Source of the DNA: Saccharothrix luteola
Lineage (GTDB): Bacteria > Actinomycetota > Actinomycetes > Mycobacteriales > Pseudonocardiaceae
Assembly: GCF_020859565.1 (NCBI RefSeq)
Contig: NZ_JAJHUO010000008.1
Span: 179,409 to 243,408 of the forward strand
Reading direction: 5' to 3'
Length of the DNA stretch: 64,000 bases
This document shows, one piece after another, positions 47,195-56,680 of the stretch (position 1 is the first letter of the stretch; every line of letters begins with the position of its first letter). The notes beneath the pieces were generated by a model. It worked only from the letters and a program-made list of their open reading frames with translations, ran no database searches and was not told where the DNA came from. A program made the position numbers and the translations under genes.

Positions 47195-48433
47195 TCACCC
47201 AGGGTCGCGGGACAACCAGGGCACCCCGGCCGCGACTTCCTCCGCCAACGCCGCCGGCACCAGTGGTTCGTCAAGAAGTCTCAGATACCGGTCGCTCAAG
47301 GTGTCCGTGCGGGCGCGCAGGTCGAGCCACGCGCGGACCAGTCGCACCCCCTCGACGTACGTCGTCGTGTACGCCCGCCACAGAGGGTCACCGAGGAATC
47401 GCAGCATGTGGCGGGCACGGCGTTCGGGAACCAGCAGCCACCGGCACAGGAAGTCCACCACGTCATCCGGATGGGCACGCCGGTCGTGCAGCATCAGGGC
47501 GGCGTCCTGACGCACGGTGAGCAGCCCGGAGAGGGCGTTCTCCACGCGTTCGGCCAGCTCGCCGTCCATCCGCAGGCCCAGGTCGGCCATGATCTCCTCG
47601 GCCCAGCGGCCCCAGCCGGCGCCGACCACGGCGTGCAGGCCGAGTTCGGCCATGCCCTCGGCCATCAGGCACTGCGGCGTGTTGATCAGGAACAACGCCT
47701 GCTCGGCGTGCCCGCGCTTGCCGACCAGGCCCACCTCCTTGCGGCAGTGCTCGGTGTGGTGGCCGGGGTAGGACTCGTGGGCGACCAGGTGCGGCAGGTT
47801 CGACATCCGGTGGCCGAGGTCGGCGTTGATCGCCACGCGCGACCGGAAGCCGCCCAGGTAGTAGTTGAAGCCGCTCCACGGCTTGTCGGTGACGACCTCG
47901 TACTCCACCACCTCGTTCGCGGGCAGCTCGAACCGTTGCCGCACGCGGTCGCGTAGCGCGCTGGACAGCGCGTGGACGGTGTTCTTGAGGCGACGCGGCG
48001 GCACCTCGTCGAGCGCGCGGTGGTCGGCGAGCCGTTGGGCCAGCGAGCCGGGGCCGGGCAGCAGCTCGTCCAGCGCGGCGTGCGCGCGGCGGTAGGTGTC
48101 CGGGTGACCCGGGCTGATGTCGACCTGGAAGTACGCCCGCACCTCGTCCACGAAGCCGACGCGCACGCCGGCGAGCTTGCGCGCGATCGTCTCGGCCGCC
48201 ACGAGGTGGGCGTCCAGGAAGCGCTTGCGCGTCGGCTCCAGGTCGGCGCCGGGCAGCTCGCGGCGCAGCAGCGCGGCCTGCTCGGTCAACGCCACGGGGT
48301 GCGGCCTCGGCTCGACGTCGACCGCCCGGCGCAGCGCGCGGTCACCGGTGAACGAGTCGACCAACCCCGGCGACAGCCGGTCGAGCCTCAGCCCGAGCAG
48401 CAGGTACTCACGCACGATCCGGTCGCCGTCCAC
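47195..48433 (-). CDS. DUF885-family metallopeptidase-like protein
   Basis: 412 residues from GTG 48433; the frame is open further upstream but no good RBS is seen, so the start is uncertain. Central motif VAHESYPGHHTEH matches the HExxPGHH zinc-binding motif of DUF885 with Ser at position 3. Downstream helices (AEGMAELGLHAVV with a Glu) probably supply the third ligand. No signal peptide. Peptidase activity is inferred from the motif. Confidence 0.82.
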   Translation of the reverse strand: MDGDRIVREYLLLGLRLDRLSPGLVDSFTGDRALRRAVDVEPRPHPVALTEQAALLRRELPGADLEPTRKRFLDAHLVAAETIARKLAGVRVGFVDEVRAYFQVDISPGHPDTYRRAHAALDELLPGPGSLAQRLADHRALDEVPPRRLKNTVHALSSALRDRVRQRFELPANEVVEYEVVTDKPWSGFNYYLGGFRSRVAINADLGHRMSNLPHLVAHESYPGHHTEHCRKEVGLVGKRGHAEQALFLINTPQCLMAEGMAELGLHAVVGAGWGRWAEEIMADLGLRMDGELAERVENALSGLLTVRQDAALMLHDRRAHPDDVVDFLCRWLLVPERRARHMLRFLGDPLWRAYTTTYVEGVRLVRAWLDLRARTDTLSDRYLRLLDEPLVPAALAEEVAAGVPWLSRDPG

Positions 48434-48542
48434 GGACTGAAGACCATACGAGATGACCGCCCGGTTTACCACAGCCGAACCGCGCCGACGAATTCTGACC
48501 CGAAAAGACACCACAATGGGGGACACCCACGTTCGGCGGATC

Positions 48543-48554
48543 ACACAATCGTGT
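48543..48554. promoter_or_regulatory. Putative shared operator (ACAC-N4-GTGT) before chaplin-like gene 1
   Basis: In context TCACAC-AATC-GTGTT, 111 bp before the GTG at 48665. The same pattern occurs before the paralogue. The rest of 48434-48664 is relatively AT-rich promoter-like sequence. Confidence 0.4.
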
Positions 48555-48664
48555 TATCGAGATCCACACGGGGGCGGATGTTCGGTAGTTTTGCCGATCA
48601 GGCAGCGGTCCGGCTTCCGGACAGCGCTGGATCGACCGGGGAAACCCGCAAAGAGGAGTGTGAA

Positions 48665-48982
48665 GTGCTGAAGAAGGCAGGTACGCTCACCGCGATCGTG
48701 GCCGGACTGATGCTGGTCGGCGCCCCGGCGTTCGCCGTGGGCGGCGAACCCCACGAGGAGGGGCACGGCCACGAATCCGAGCACGGTTTCACCCTCGTGA
48801 ACGACGACGACGGCAGCGGGCACGTGGTCGACCAGTTCGGCCTGCTCAACTTCGGCAACGACTCCGACGTCGCGAGCGGCCTGAACGTCTGCGAGATCGA
48901 GGTCAACGCCGTCATCGGCGTTCCGATCCTGTCGAACAACGACGAGAGCCTGTGCGCCGTCTCCGACGACGACGGCAGCTGA
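48665..48982 (+). CDS. Small secreted acidic two-Cys protein, chaplin/rodlin-like (paralogue 1)
   Basis: 105 residues. Signal peptide LKKAGTLTAIVAGLMLVGAP cut after AFA. The mature part is His/Glu-rich, then DQFGLLNFGNDSD, then the conserved block NVCEIEVNAVIGVPILSNND ending in a second Cys, with an acidic tail. The two Cys are 20 residues apart around a hydrophobic Val/Ile strand, similar in plan to chaplins (NVCGN-x-VxVIG...C). GAGGAG precedes GTG 48665. A surface or aerial-growth role is inference. Confidence 0.75.
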   Translation: MLKKAGTLTAIVAGLMLVGAPAFAVGGEPHEEGHGHESEHGFTLVNDDDGSGHVVDQFGLLNFGNDSDVASGLNVCEIEVNAVIGVPILSNNDESLCAVSDDDGS

Positions 48983-49152
48983 AGCCCTCTACCTGCTGCG
49001 GAGCCGACGGGCCCGCCGAGGTCACCGTGCGACGACCGACGACGTGCGGCCGAATAAGCGGATGGCGCGCAATACCGTTGATATGACGACGCGAGTACGT
49101 GGTCGCGATGTCCGGATTTCGAACCGAGAGCCATACCGATTACACATCATTC

Positions 49153-49164
49153 ACACGATGGTGT
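49153..49164. promoter_or_regulatory. Putative shared operator (ACAC-N4-GTGT) before chaplin-like gene 2
   Basis: TCACAC-GATG-GTGTT, 145 bp before the ATG at 49309. It lies in the 326-bp gap 48983-49308, which is lower in GC than its surroundings and has no supported ORF. It matches the site before paralogue 1. Confidence 0.4.
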
Positions 49165-49308
49165 TCATCCGGGTGCAATCCACAACTCCAGCCAGTAAAT
49201 TACCTGAGCGAGGGCAAACCGCCTGAGCCGCAGACTCCCCGAATGCTCGGATCGCGCGAGCAAGGTTATGGGCGTCACATCAATTCCCCACTAGAGGAGT
49301 GTGTTTAT

Positions 49309-49671
49309 ATGTTCAAGAAGGCAGGTGCCGTCGCCGCCGCTGCGGCCGGTCTGATGCTGCTGGGCTCCCCCGCGTTCGCGACGCCGCACGGAGGGGGCTA
49401 CGACGACGGCGAGTACACCGCCATCGGCGAGTACCACAACCAGCAGTACTTCGAGGACGACGAGGAAGGCGGCACCTACGCCGACCAGTTCGGTCTCATC
49501 AACTTCGGCAACGACTCCGACCTGCTGAGCCAGGTCAACATCTGCGAGGTCGAGGTCAACGTCCTGGCGATCCCGATCCTCTCGAACAACGACGAGAGCG
49601 TCTGCATCGCGACGGACAACGACCACAACGAGTCGGACGCCCCCGGGCACAACGACTCGTACGACGACTGA
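49309..49671 (+). CDS. Small secreted acidic two-Cys protein, chaplin/rodlin-like (paralogue 2)
   Basis: 120 residues. Signal peptide FKKAGAVAAAAAGLMLLGSP ends AFA. The Tyr/Gly/Asp-rich spacer is followed by DQFGLINFGNDSD, then NICEVEVNVLAIPILSNNDE with the second Cys, and a longer Asp/Asn/His tail. About half the residues match paralogue 1, including the upstream AGAGGAGTGTG, so the pair arose by tandem duplication. The length of spacer and tail differs, while the two-Cys core is fixed. A terminator follows. Confidence 0.75.
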   Translation: MFKKAGAVAAAAAGLMLLGSPAFATPHGGGYDDGEYTAIGEYHNQQYFEDDEEGGTYADQFGLINFGNDSDLLSQVNICEVEVNVLAIPILSNNDESVCIATDNDHNESDAPGHNDSYDD

Positions 49672-49687
49672 GCCCCACACCGGTGAT

Positions 49688-49729
49688 CCCGAGGGCGGCA
49701 CTTCCCAGTCGGGGGGTGCCGCCCTCGGG
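49688..49729. terminator. Strong hairpin between paralogue 2 and uppS
   Basis: CCCGAGGGCGGCA and TGCCGCCCTCGGG form a 13-bp perfect stem with a 16-nt loop between convergent genes; probably bidirectional. Confidence 0.7.
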
Positions 49730-49773
49730 CGTTCCCCTTCGGGTGCGCGGGCGGCGACCAGGCGTCGCCCGCC

Positions 49774-50553
49774 CTAGGAGCCGAAGCGGCGGTGCCGGAT
49801 GGCGTAGTCGCGCAGGGCGCGCAGGAAGTCGGTGCGGCGGAACTCGGGCCAGTAGGCCTCGGTGAACCAGAACTCCGAGTGTGCCGACTGCCACAGCATG
49901 AAGCCGGACAGCCGCTGCTCGCCCGAGGTGCGGATGAGCAGGTCGGGGTCGGGCTGACCGGACGTGTAGAGGTGTTCGGCGATGTGGTCGACGTCCAGGA
50001 CCTCGGCGAGCTCCTCGATCGTGCCGCCGGACTCGGCGTGCTTCTGCAGCAGCTTGCGGACCGCGTCGGCGATCTCCTGCCGGCCGCCGTAGCCGACCGC
50101 GACGTTGACCTCCAGGCCGGTGCGGCCCTTGGTGCGCAGTGCCGCCGCGGACAGCCGGGCTGCGGTCTCGGTCGGCAGCATGTCCAGCGCGCCGACGTGC
50201 CGGATGCGCCAGGGGTTACCGGGCTCGGCGAGTTCGTCGACGATGTCGGCGATGATGCCGAGCAACGGGTCCAGCTCCTCGGCCGGCCGGTTGAGGTTGT
50301 CCGTGGACAGCATCCACAGCGTGACCACCTCGACCTCGGCCTCGCGGCACCAGCTCAGCAGTTCGAGGATCTTGCGCGCGCCGGCCCGGTGGCCGTGCGC
50401 GACGTCGTCGAAGCCCGCCTCCCTGGCCCACCGGCGGTTGCCGTCGAGCACGACGCCGACGTGACGTGGTCGCTGCTTGCCGTCGAGCCATCGGTTGAGG
50501 CGGAACTCGTAACCCTTGAGCAGGACGCTCTTGACCTGTTCGCGAAGACCCAC
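49774..50553 (-). CDS. uppS: Short-chain cis-prenyl diphosphate synthase (isoprenyl transferase)
   Basis: 259 residues. Cis-prenyltransferase motifs: VGVVLDGNRRWARE (catalytic Asp), TLWMLSTDNLNRP, VAVGYGGRQEIADA, DLLIRTSGEQRLSGFML, EFWFTEAYWPEF. Length and neighbours match M. tuberculosis Rv1086, a (2Z,6E)-farnesyl diphosphate synthase that primes decaprenyl phosphate, rather than the longer Rv2361c. Divergent from hemolysin III, as in Rv1085c/Rv1086. Confidence 0.92.
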   Translation of the reverse strand: MGLREQVKSVLLKGYEFRLNRWLDGKQRPRHVGVVLDGNRRWAREAGFDDVAHGHRAGARKILELLSWCREAEVEVVTLWMLSTDNLNRPAEELDPLLGIIADIVDELAEPGNPWRIRHVGALDMLPTETAARLSAAALRTKGRTGLEVNVAVGYGGRQEIADAVRKLLQKHAESGGTIEELAEVLDVDHIAEHLYTSGQPDPDLLIRTSGEQRLSGFMLWQSAHSEFWFTEAYWPEFRRTDFLRALRDYAIRHRRFGS

Positions 50554-50634
50554 GCTGGAAGAGCGTACGCCGGGTGGGCGCGGTCACGCCGTCGTGTGCT
50601 GACCGGGTCACCTACGCTCCCGTAACCTCAGGGC

Positions 50635-51306
50635 GTGACCACGTCGACTCCTAGCCCGCAGGCCGCGCTGCGGCCTCGTCTGCGGGGATGGCTGCACCTC
50701 TGGTCGTTCGTGGTGTCCGTGGCGACCGGCGCGACGCTGATCGCCCTGGCCGCGGCCACCGTGTCGGCGAAGGCGGCGCTGGCGACGTCCGTGTACGGGG
50801 CGACCGTGCTCGGCCTGTTCGGCGTGAGCGCCCTGTACCACCGCGTGAACTGGGTCAGCGTGCGGGCGCGGACGTGGATGAAGCGCCTCGACCACTCGAT
50901 GATCTTCGTCTTCATCGCCGGCACCTACACCCCGTTCGCGCTGCTGGCGATGCCGCCGAATACCGGCAACGTCGTGCTGCTCGTGGTCTGGCTCGGCGCC
51001 CTGGGCGGCGTGACGCTGAAACTGGCCTGGCCGCACGCCCCGAGGTGGCTCGGGGTGCCGATCTACATCGCGCTGGGCTGGGTGGCAATCTTCGTCCTGC
51101 CGGACCTGCTGCACCACGTCGGCGTGGCGGCCCTGGTCCTGCTCCTGGTGGGCGGCCTGCTCTACACCGTCGGCGCCGTCTTCTACGCCTGCCGCTGGCC
51201 GAATCCCTGGCCGGAGGTCTTCGGCTACCACGAGTTCTTCCACGCGGCCACGGTGCTGGCGGCGCTGTGCCATTACATCGCCATCTGGTTCGCGATCTAC
51301 TCCTGA
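50635..51306 (+). CDS. Hemolysin III family (PAQR-like) membrane protein
   Basis: 223 residues, seven TM helices. Family motifs: SALYHRVNW, RLDHSMIFVFIAGTYTPF and FGYHEFFHAATVLAALCHY, which together hold the Ser/His/Asp metal-site residues of PAQR proteins. GTG 50635. Equivalent in position to Rv1085c. Confidence 0.93.
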   Translation: MTTSTPSPQAALRPRLRGWLHLWSFVVSVATGATLIALAAATVSAKAALATSVYGATVLGLFGVSALYHRVNWVSVRARTWMKRLDHSMIFVFIAGTYTPFALLAMPPNTGNVVLLVVWLGALGGVTLKLAWPHAPRWLGVPIYIALGWVAIFVLPDLLHHVGVAALVLLLVGGLLYTVGAVFYACRWPNPWPEVFGYHEFFHAATVLAALCHYIAIWFAIYS

Positions 51307-51318
51307 CCCGTGATTCGG

Positions 51319-51357
51319 GAACACCCGTTTCCCGGGACCGCCGGGAAACGGGTGTTC
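51319..51357. terminator. 17-bp perfect hairpin, bidirectional terminator
   Basis: GAACACCCGTTTCCCGG and CCGGGAAACGGGTGTTC with a 5-nt loop, between the convergent hemolysin III gene and the gene ending at 51359. The stem abuts the latter's stop codon. Confidence 0.75.
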
Positions 51358-51358
51358 G

Positions 51359-51916
51359 TCACGCCAGGTCGGGGCCTTGGGCTCGCAGGTCGTCCACCCT
51401 GGTCATCGCGGCACGCAGTTCGGTCAGCCAGGTGTCCGCGTGCTCGCCGACCAGGCGCACGGCCCAGGCCAGCGCCTCGGAACGCGACCGCGCCACGCCC
51501 GCCGCGACGAGCGTGTCCAGCACCATCCGCTCGGGTTGCCGCAGGCGCGTCATCACGGGCACCGACAGGGTGGTGAACAGCTCCTCCGTGCCACCGAGCC
51601 GTGCTCCCCACGCGACCTTGCGCCGGTAGCGGTGTTCGGCTTGGCGCGCGATTTCGATCCGCTCGTCCCTCGTCTGCTCGCGGAACCGGCTGATCCGGCC
51701 CGATTCGGCCGCCGCGCGTTCCGCGTCGTCCGCGAACGTGCCCTCCAGCGCGGGCAGCGTGCCGACGACCAGGATCTCCTCCCGGTCCACCGTCACGACC
51801 GGCGCCCCGGTGAACCATTCATCGGGCAGCCTGCCGCCGAACCAGCCCGCCGCGTCGTCCGCCGGTGGCTGCTCGGCCTGCTGCCAGCCGCCCCGGCCTC
51901 CCCATCCACGTCGCAT
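51359..51916 (-). CDS. Conserved hypothetical protein
   Basis: 185 residues. Gly/Trp-rich N-terminus; middle part VVTVDREEILVVGTLPALEG; helical, highly charged centre; C-terminal LRQPERMVLDTLVAAGVARS, then SEALAWAVRLVGEHADTWL. The latter resembles a short helical DNA-binding or RHH-like segment (weak). No family recognised. It lies between hemolysin III and yyaL, where M. tuberculosis has no gene. Confidence 0.7.
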   Translation of the reverse strand: MRRGWGGRGGWQQAEQPPADDAAGWFGGRLPDEWFTGAPVVTVDREEILVVGTLPALEGTFADDAERAAAESGRISRFREQTRDERIEIARQAEHRYRRKVAWGARLGGTEELFTTLSVPVMTRLRQPERMVLDTLVAAGVARSRSEALAWAVRLVGEHADTWLTELRAAMTRVDDLRAQGPDLA

Positions 51917-51991
51917 CTCGCACCACCTCGATTACATGATTACGACGATGCCGACGCTACGCCGCTTACGAGGCCTCGGAAGGGCGGTTCG

Positions 51992-53959
51992 CTACCGGTG
52001 GACAGCCAGGGCCCCGGTCAGCTCGGCCACGGACGTCACCGGCCGGTCGCACACGTACCCGCGGCACACGTAGGCCGCCGCACGGCCGTCCACCAGCGGC
52101 CGGTCGGCGAGCAACGGCGCGGAGTCCGGCGCGCCCGCCACCACCACGCCGCCGCCGTGCACCCCGGCCCACGCGGCGCTGACCAGCTCCGACGCGTCAC
52201 CGACCACGGCGACCTGCACGGGCCCGAGCGCCAACGCCTCGGCCACGCTCAGCCAGTGCCCGGCGAACCGGGGTTCCCGGGCGGCCAGCAGGCCGGCGCG
52301 GCCGAGAGCGGCCTCGGCGGCGTCGCGGTAGGTCGACGGCCCGCCCAGCACGGACGCCGTGACGAGGGCCGAAGCCAGCGCCGACGCACCGGACGGGCTC
52401 GCGTTGTCCGACGGGTCCGACGGCCGCTGCACCAACGCCTCCGCGTCGTCCGCGGTGTCGTAGTAGACGCCGGGCTCCTCCCCCGCGAACCGGGCCACCG
52501 CGGTGTCCAGCAATCCACAGGCGGCGGTGAACCACTTGACGTCGCCGGTCGCCTGGTGCAGGGCGAGCAGGCCGTCGGCGAAGCAGCCGTAGTCCTCCAG
52601 CACGCCCGCCGCCGTGCCCGCGACACCGTTGCGCGACGTGCGCAGGAGCCGACCGTCGACCAGGTGCACGTCCAGGACCAGCGACGCCGCCCGCACGGCC
52701 GCCGCCACCCACCGCGGCTCGCCGAACACCGCGCCCGCCTCCGCCAGCGCCACGATCGCCATCCCGTTCCACGCCGTCACGACCTTGTCGTCACGTCCCG
52801 GCTGCGGCCGGCGGTCGCGGGCCGCCAGCAGCTTCGCCGCGATCTCGTCGTCCGGCACCCCGAGCATCCGCAACGTCGACGCGCCGTGCTCGAACGTGCC
52901 CTCGTCCGTCACGCCGTACAGCTCGGCGGCGCGCGCCCCGGCCGCCATCCCCAGCACCTCGACGAGCTGCGCGGGCGTCCACACGTACGTGGACCCCTCG
53001 ACGCCGTCGGTGTCCGCGTCCAACGACGCCGCGAACCCGCCCTCCGCCGTGCCGAGGTCGCGGATCAGGAACTCGGCCGTCTCACGGACCACTTGGCGGT
53101 AGCGCGGGTTGTCGTCACGGCGGCTCAAATGCGTGTACGCGCGCAGCAGCAAAGCGTTGTCGTACAACATCTTCTCGAAGTGCGGCACGACCCACGCCGC
53201 GTCCACGCCGTACCGCGCGAACCCGCCCGCCAGCTGGTCGTACAGCCCGCCGTTCGCCATCGCGTCGCACGTCGTCCGCGCCATCGACAGCGCCTCGACC
53301 GACCCGGTCCGCTCGTGGTGGCGCAGCAGGAACTCCAGCACCATCGACGGCGGGAACTTCGGCGCGCCGCCGAAACCGGCGTTGGTCCGGTCGAAGTGCC
53401 CGAGCAACGACACCACCGCCCCGGACAGCACCTCCTCGTCCACTGTGGACTGCGGTAGCGGCTTGAACGCCAGCTGCGCCACGATCCCCGCCGCCGACTC
53501 GCGCACCTCGTCGCCCTGCTCGCGCCACGCGTGGTCGATCGCCTCCAGCACCTGGCGGAACGACGGCATGCCCTGGCGCGGCGACGGCGGGTAGTACGTG
53601 CCCGCGTAGAACGGCTCGCCATCGGGCGTCAGGAAGCACGTCATGGGCCAGCCGCCGTGCCCGCTGAGCGCCTGCGTGACGGCCATGTAGACCGCGTCCA
53701 CGTCCGGCCGCTCCTCGCGGTCCACCTTCACGTTCACGAAGTGCTCGTTCATGTACGCCGCGGTGACCTCGTCCTCGAACGACTCGTGCGCCATCACGTG
53801 GCACCAGTGGCACGCCGCGTACCCGACCGAGAGCAGCACCGGCACGCCCCGTTCGCGCGCCTCCTCGAACGCCTCCGGCGACCACGGGCGCCAGTGCACC
53901 GGGTTGTCGGCGTGTTGGAGGAGGTACGGGCTGGTCGAGGACGCGAGCCGGTTCGTCAT
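51992..53959 (-). CDS. YyaL/DUF255 protein: thioredoxin-like plus (alpha/alpha)6-barrel
   Basis: 655 residues. Residues 1-160 are the thioredoxin-like domain ([30 protein letters not shown] with CxxC-like [22 protein letters not shown]). The remaining ~450 residues form a cellobiose-epimerase-like six-hairpin barrel ([33 protein letters not shown]). Start ATG 53959. Widely conserved, including human SPATA20; function unclear. Equivalent to Rv1084. Confidence 0.93.
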   Translation of the reverse strand: MTNRLASSTSPYLLQHADNPVHWRPWSPEAFEEARERGVPVLLSVGYAACHWCHVMAHESFEDEVTAAYMNEHFVNVKVDREERPDVDAVYMAVTQALSGHGGWPMTCFLTPDGEPFYAGTYYPPSPRQGMPSFRQVLEAIDHAWREQGDEVRESAAGIVAQLAFKPLPQSTVDEEVLSGAVVSLLGHFDRTNAGFGGAPKFPPSMVLEFLLRHHERTGSVEALSMARTTCDAMANGGLYDQLAGGFARYGVDAAWVVPHFEKMLYDNALLLRAYTHLSRRDDNPRYRQVVRETAEFLIRDLGTAEGGFAASLDADTDGVEGSTYVWTPAQLVEVLGMAAGARAAELYGVTDEGTFEHGASTLRMLGVPDDEIAAKLLAARDRRPQPGRDDKVVTAWNGMAIVALAEAGAVFGEPRWVAAAVRAASLVLDVHLVDGRLLRTSRNGVAGTAAGVLEDYGCFADGLLALHQATGDVKWFTAACGLLDTAVARFAGEEPGVYYDTADDAEALVQRPSDPSDNASPSGASALASALVTASVLGGPSTYRDAAEAALGRAGLLAAREPRFAGHWLSVAEALALGPVQVAVVGDASELVSAAWAGVHGGGVVVAGAPDSAPLLADRPLVDGRAAAYVCRGYVCDRPVTSVAELTGALAVHR

Positions 53960-54012
53960 AGCTCCACAGTAAATCCCGGACAACCGCCGGACTCGTCGAC
54001 CAGACTGGGGTC

Positions 54013-54759
54013 ATGGAGCCCTCCCCCGAGCCGCCGCCGCACGACCTGCGCCACGAAACCGGGCCGTTCGACGTGGTCGGTGACGTGCACGGGTGCCACG
54101 CGGAGCTAGTCCACCTGCTGCGCGAACTGGGCTACTCCGCCGAAGGGACGCACCCGGAGGGGCGCAAGGTGGCGTTCCTCGGCGACCTCGTGGACCGGGG
54201 CCCGGACACGCCGGGCGTGCTGCGGCTCGTGATGGCCATGGTGGCGGCGGGCAACGCCGTCTCCGTGCGCGGCAACCACGAGGAGAAGCTGGTGCGCGCG
54301 TTGCGGGGGCACCAGGTCCACGTCAGCCACGGCCTGGAGCACTCGTTGGACCAACTGGCCCGCGAGACCGCGCAGTTCCGGGCCGAGGTGCTGGCGTTCT
54401 GCGACTCCCTGGTGCCGCACTACGTCCTGGACGGCGGCAAGCTCGTCATCGCCCACGCCGGCCTGCCCGAGCGCTACCACGGCAGTGAGTCGGCGCGGAT
54501 GCGGTCGCTGGCGCTGTGGGGCGTCGGCACGGGCGAGCGCGACTCGCGCGGCTTCCCCGTCCGCTACCCGTGGGCGCAGGACTACCGGGGCGCCGCCATG
54601 GTCCTTTATGGACACACACCGGTCGAGGAACCGGAGTGGGTGAACGGGACGCTGTGCCTGGACACGGGCTGCGTGTTCGGCGGCAGGCTCACCGCGCTGC
54701 GCTACCCCGAGCGGGAACTGGTCTCCGTCCCCGCCCGTCGGACCTGGTACGAGCAGTAA
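54013..54759 (+). CDS. PrpE-like metallophosphoesterase (Ap4A hydrolase type)
   Basis: 248 residues. Calcineurin-like motifs in order: FDVVGDVHGCHAEL, VAFLGDLVDRGPDTPGVL, SVRGNHEEKLVRAL, VIAHAGLP, VLYGHTPVEEP. This order matches PrpE and the phosphatase domain of bacterial Pnkp. It likely hydrolyses Ap4A or phosphoproteins. It is divergent from yyaL and followed 10 bp later by the trypsin-like remnant. Confidence 0.92.
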   Translation: MEPSPEPPPHDLRHETGPFDVVGDVHGCHAELVHLLRELGYSAEGTHPEGRKVAFLGDLVDRGPDTPGVLRLVMAMVAAGNAVSVRGNHEEKLVRALRGHQVHVSHGLEHSLDQLARETAQFRAEVLAFCDSLVPHYVLDGGKLVIAHAGLPERYHGSESARMRSLALWGVGTGERDSRGFPVRYPWAQDYRGAAMVLYGHTPVEEPEWVNGTLCLDTGCVFGGRLTALRYPERELVSVPARRTWYEQ

Positions 54760-54769
54760 GGTCGGCGGG

Positions 54770-55408
54770 GTGCGCGCGAGCTACCGGGAACGCCCGCCCT
54801 GGTTAGCCCGGGTGGGTGACATCGGCGCCGGCGTGCTCGTCGCACCGGAGCTGGTGCTCACCTGCTCGCACGTCGTGCCGCACGACCGGGTGGACGTGAC
54901 GCTCGTCCACCCCGGGGTGGCGGTCGCCGCGTCGGTGGAGTTCCGGGAAGACGACGGTGACCTGGCCGTGCTGCGCCTGGACCGGCCGGTGGACGCGGTG
55001 TGCGCGCCGCTGCGCGCGCCGTCCGCGTTGAGCGACCACCCGTACGTGGTGCAGGGGTTCGCGGGCGGTCACCACACCGAGTCGCGCGGGCGGCTGGGCG
55101 GCCGGGTCGGCCCGGGCTGGGTGCAGCTGGAGCACACCTCCGGCCACCTGACGCCGTGGGCTCCACCGTGGCCGGGGGTCGCCGGCCCGAGCACCAAGGC
55201 GGCGACGGCGTTGCGGGACGGTCGGGCGTTTGTCGCGACCGGCGACGACGGCGGACGGCCGGCGGTGTGGTCCTGCCCGCCCGGCGGCCGGGCCCGCACC
55301 CTCGCGGCGCTCGACCTGGACTCGCCGGTGACCGACCTGATCCGGCACCCGGACGGCACGCTCGTGGTGTGGTGCCGGTCCGGGGTGCTCAAGCTCGACT
55401 TCGGCTAG
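54770..55408 (+). CDS. Trypsin-like domain fused to a single WD40-like blade; likely internal deletion remnant
   Basis: 212 residues, GTG 54770. N-terminal half: GDIGAGVLVAPELVLTCSHV (catalytic His region) and DDGDLAVLRLDRPV (Asp region). The expected GxSGSP serine loop after WVQLEHTSGHL is absent. The sequence jumps to ATALRDGRAFVATGDDGGRP and IRHPDGTLVVWCRSGVLKL, which reads like a beta-propeller blade. Large actinobacterial trypsin-WD40 conflict-type proteins have this order with hundreds of residues between (from memory). Predicted proteolytically inactive. Ends in a 4-bp convergent overlap. Confidence 0.7.
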   Translation: MRASYRERPPWLARVGDIGAGVLVAPELVLTCSHVVPHDRVDVTLVHPGVAVAASVEFREDDGDLAVLRLDRPVDAVCAPLRAPSALSDHPYVVQGFAGGHHTESRGRLGGRVGPGWVQLEHTSGHLTPWAPPWPGVAGPSTKAATALRDGRAFVATGDDGGRPAVWSCPPGGRARTLAALDLDSPVTDLIRHPDGTLVVWCRSGVLKLDFG

Positions 55409-55692
55409 TCGTCCTTCTTCGCGCCGCCGTTGCCGTTGCCCGCCTTCGCCTCGGGCTTGGCGTCGGCCTCGGGCTCGTCGAACGACGCGGGCAGCTTCTT
55501 CAGGTGCTTGCTCATCGACTTGACCAGGAACACCACGGCGATGAAGAACAGCACCAGCACCAGCAGGCCCAGCGGGGAGGACTTGCCGAAGTCCTCCTGC
55601 TGGCCGCCCGGGTCCTTGTCCGTGGAGGGCGGCTGCTGGGCCAGGACGATCGCCGTGGTCTGCTCCCACGGGATCGGGTCGAACGAGGTCAC
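55405..55692 (-). CDS. Small single-pass membrane protein downstream of mca
   Basis: 95 residues from GTG 55692, which overlaps the mca TGA (GTGA). One TM helix ([20 protein letters not shown]), then a basic and acidic cytosolic tail ([15 protein letters not shown]). Position matches M. tuberculosis Rv1083 after mca. Function unknown; translational coupling suggests a link with mycothiol metabolism. Confidence 0.85.
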   Translation of the reverse strand: MTSFDPIPWEQTTAIVLAQQPPSTDKDPGGQQEDFGKSSPLGLLVLVLFFIAVVFLVKSMSKHLKKLPASFDEPEADAKPEAKAGNGNGGAKKDD

Positions 55693-56570
55693 GCGGTCAC
55701 CCTTTCCCGGACGCCCGCGAACAGGTCGTCCTCCGGCACGGTGCTGTCGACCAGCGACCGCGCCAGCTCGTACTCCTCCGTCGGCCACACCGAGCGCTGC
55801 ATCTCCAGCGGCACGGCGAACCAGCGGCTCTCAGGGTCGATCTGGGTGGCGTGGGCCTTGAGGGCCTCGTCGCGCACCGGGAAGAAGTCGGCGCACTCGA
55901 CGCGGGTGGTGACCCGCTCGATCACGTCCGGCTTGTCGGCGTCCCAGCCCGCCAGCCACTCGGCGTACGGGGACTCCTCGCCCACGGCGATCAGGGCCTC
56001 GTGGAACGCCATCAGCTTCGCGCGGGAGAAGCCGTGCGAGTAGTACAGCTTCAGCGGCTGCCACGGCTCGCCCAGCTCGGGGTAGCGCTCGGGGTCGCCG
56101 GCCGCGTCGAACGCGGCGACCGACACCTCGTGGCAGCGGATGTGGTCGGGGTGCGGGTAGCCGCCGTTCTCGTCGTAGGTGACGATCACGTGCGGGCGGA
56201 ACTCGCGGATCACCTCGACCAGCGGCGGCGTGGACTCCTCCAGCGGCACGAGCGCGAAGCAGCCCTCGGGCAGCGGCGGCAGCGGGTCGCCCTCGGGCAG
56301 GCCGGAGTCGACGAAGCCCAGCCAGCGGTGCTGCACGCCGAGGATCTCGGCGGCGCGGGCCATCTCGCCGCGGCGGATCTCGGCGATGTTCTCCAGCACG
56401 TCCGGGCGCTCCATGGCGGGGTTGAGGATGCTGCCCGCCTCACCGCCCGTGCAGGTCACGACCATGACCTCGTGGCCCTCGGCCACGTAGCGGGCCATCG
56501 TGGCGGCGCCCTTGCTGGACTCGTCGTCGGGGTGCGCGTGCACCGCCATCAGGCGCAGCTTCTCAACCAT
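55689..56570 (-). CDS. mca: Mycothiol S-conjugate amidase
   Basis: 293 residues. LmbE-fold zinc amidase: [20 protein letters not shown] (zinc His-Asp-Asp), [20 protein letters not shown] (third ligand and catalytic residues). It cleaves mycothiol-toxin conjugates to mercapturic acids for export. Presence implies a mycothiol-producing actinobacterium. ATG 56570; divergent from the DUF4307 gene, as in Rv1081c/Rv1082. Confidence 0.96.
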   Translation of the reverse strand: MVEKLRLMAVHAHPDDESSKGAATMARYVAEGHEVMVVTCTGGEAGSILNPAMERPDVLENIAEIRRGEMARAAEILGVQHRWLGFVDSGLPEGDPLPPLPEGCFALVPLEESTPPLVEVIREFRPHVIVTYDENGGYPHPDHIRCHEVSVAAFDAAGDPERYPELGEPWQPLKLYYSHGFSRAKLMAFHEALIAVGEESPYAEWLAGWDADKPDVIERVTTRVECADFFPVRDEALKAHATQIDPESRWFAVPLEMQRSVWPTEEYELARSLVDSTVPEDDLFAGVRERVTA

Positions 56571-56680
56571 GACGGTGGTGCTCCTCCTCGCCCCTGCCGA
56601 ACCTGTCTGGTCCAGCCCCTGCGACACTCAACGCGGTGGTCGAGGGACATTGTTCCCCACGGGCGGGAAGGTTTCGGACA

